Made by a program: the position numbers and the translations under genes. A stretch of 64,000 bases of DNA from Nocardioidaceae bacterium (lineage in GTDB: Bacteria; Actinomycetota; Actinomycetes; Propionibacteriales; Nocardioidaceae). Under the pieces are notes generated by a model. That model did not search any database, was not told where the DNA came from, and worked only from the letters and a program-made list of their open reading frames with translations. The DNA lies in contig JACJWW010000001.1 of the NCBI GenBank assembly GCA_020636935.1, positions 124,001 to 188,000 of the forward strand, in the 5' to 3' direction. Below are positions 63,050 through 64,000 of the stretch, piece by piece. Position 1 is the stretch's first letter, and each line of letters begins with the position of its first letter.

Positions 63050-64000
63050 CTGCTCCAACGACTCCTCGATCTCACGCTCACCGAGCTTGACCACGACCAC
63101 ACCACCAAGCACCAATGCCGCTCCCACGAGTTGCACCGGACCGGTGGCCTCGCCGACGAGGAACCAAGCCCAGCCAATCGCGAAGAGAACCTCGGTGAGA
63201 GCCACGAAGGAGGCCACTCGAGCACCCAGCAGACGCGAGGCCACGATGCCGGCAACGTAGGCGATCGCTGCGGTGACCAGACAGAGCAAAAACATCGGCA
63301 CCCACCAGGGCACTTCGGTCGAGCGATACAAGACAGGATTGGTGTTGGCGCTCATCTCCACGACGCCAAAGGCCCCGGCCAGGCTCAGGCCCAGGCCGCC
63401 AACCAACAGGCCACCAGCGGCCAAGACCAGTGGCGGCAGGTCGTTTTCGTGGGCAGAGATGATGAAGTAGGTCGCGCCACCCACCATCGCAACCGCACCC
63501 CACATCATCCCGGCGCTGGACACGGCAGCTCCCGACAGCAGGTCAAGCACGAGCACCAGACCACCCGCGGCGATTGCGATGCCGATCCAGGTCATCTTGT
63601 TGGGGCGCTCTTTGTGGATGAACCACATGTAGAGCACCACGAGCACCGGAGAGGTGTATTCCATCAACAGCGCGCTGCTCACCGACATGTGCTCGACTGC
63701 ACTGAAATATCCGAGCTGAGCCACGACCACGGCCATCAGTCCATAGCCGACCAACAATGACCAGTGTCGGGCCAGCAGGTGCCAACGACCGCGCAAGGCT
63801 CGGTATGCCGGGATCGCCAAGATCGCGAAGGCACCCAACACCCGGAGTGTCACCGCAGCAGCCGGGCTCCAACCTGCGTCAAGCAAGCCGCGGGCCAGCG
63901 AACCGGACATGCCGAAGGCTGCAGCAGAGATCAATGCGACGACAAAACCCTGAGCCTGGATGGCTGCCTTGTGATCTGCGTCATGAGTCATTGTCGTCAT
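62981..64000 (-). CDS. EamA (DMT superfamily) transporter
   Basis: 339 aa, ten membrane helices in two EamA repeats (VVALISAAAFGMSGSLARG ... YFIISAHENDLPP ...). Similar to RhtA-type exporters of amino acids or metabolites; the substrate is unknown. The first ATG is at the very window edge (64000); a second in-frame ATG (MTHDAD, 63988) is also possible, so the start is provisional. The C-terminus ends in a 30-residue soluble tail. Confidence 0.87.
   Translation of the reverse strand: MTTMTHDADHKAAIQAQGFVVALISAAAFGMSGSLARGLLDAGWSPAAAVTLRVLGAFAILAIPAYRALRGRWHLLARHWSLLVGYGLMAVVVAQLGYFSAVEHMSVSSALLMEYTSPVLVVLYMWFIHKERPNKMTWIGIAIAAGGLVLVLDLLSGAAVSSAGMMWGAVAMVGGATYFIISAHENDLPPLVLAAGGLLVGGLGLSLAGAFGVVEMSANTNPVLYRSTEVPWWVPMFLLCLVTAAIAYVAGIVASRLLGARVASFVALTEVLFAIGWAWFLVGEATGPVQLVGAALVLGGVVVVKLGEREIEESLEQSGATELKALQPVISRPPTATLA

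Overview
The window is GC-rich chromosomal DNA from an actinomycete, most likely in or near Propionibacteriales (Nocardioidaceae-like). The phylum call rests on the lysC / DUF5063 / recR / ybaB / dnaX gene order, an amtB-glnB-glnD operon, LytR_C and LIP-lipase families, Tat lipoprotein export, actinobacterial acyl-CoA carboxylases, and many start codons 6-7 nt downstream of a TANNNT box (leaderless mRNAs). The family call is weaker. There is no phage, integrase, transposase or CRISPR array; this is core plus metabolic accessory sequence.

Layout. 1-4606 (minus): partial lysC, DUF5063, recR, ybaB, dnaX. 4700-9429: DUF2231 membrane protein, a class V aminotransferase/amidase pair, and a CPA2 antiporter. 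9510-9900: SRP RNA, tRNA-Ser(GGA) and a cluster of palindromes. 9906-15871 (minus): a potDABC-type polyamine ABC operon ending in a class III aminotransferase and a SnoaL-like protein. 16002-26633: HerA-like ATPase, a VapB-like/LytR_C pair, CPA1 antiporter, an FAD dehydrogenase under a KstR-like operator, a secreted LIP lipase, an aminotransferase, a polysaccharide deacetylase and a cutinase-like protein. 26757-27959: cytochrome P450. 27962-37665 (minus): an eight-gene, fully overlapping operon (TetR, TIGR03084, AtuA, two acyl-CoA dehydrogenases, an acyl-CoA carboxylase beta/alpha pair, enoyl-CoA hydratase). 37764-43210: M13 peptidase, beta-propeller membrane protein and an orphan histidine kinase. 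43340-50183 (plus): a methylcrotonyl-CoA-type carboxylase pair coupled to two P-loop sulfotransferase-like proteins that flank a third, P-loop-less relative. 50144-64000: EcsC, aat, a small membrane protein, a trehalose-synthase-like GT4, an AAA ATPase, glnD-glnB-amtB, a sigma/anti-sigma pair, a DoxX-like protein, a second LIP lipase, thpR and an EamA transporter.

How the genes work together. The 28-38 kb operon looks like a CoA-thioester catabolic pathway of the acyclic-terpene/branched-chain type (dehydrogenate, carboxylate, hydrate), probably controlled by its own TetR at a palindrome shared with the divergent M13 peptidase gene. The FAD dehydrogenase and P450 add possible steroid or lipid oxidation, and the secreted lipases and cutinase-like protein suggest use of external lipids or polyesters. 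The least explained unit is the carboxylase-sulfotransferase operon at 43-50 kb.
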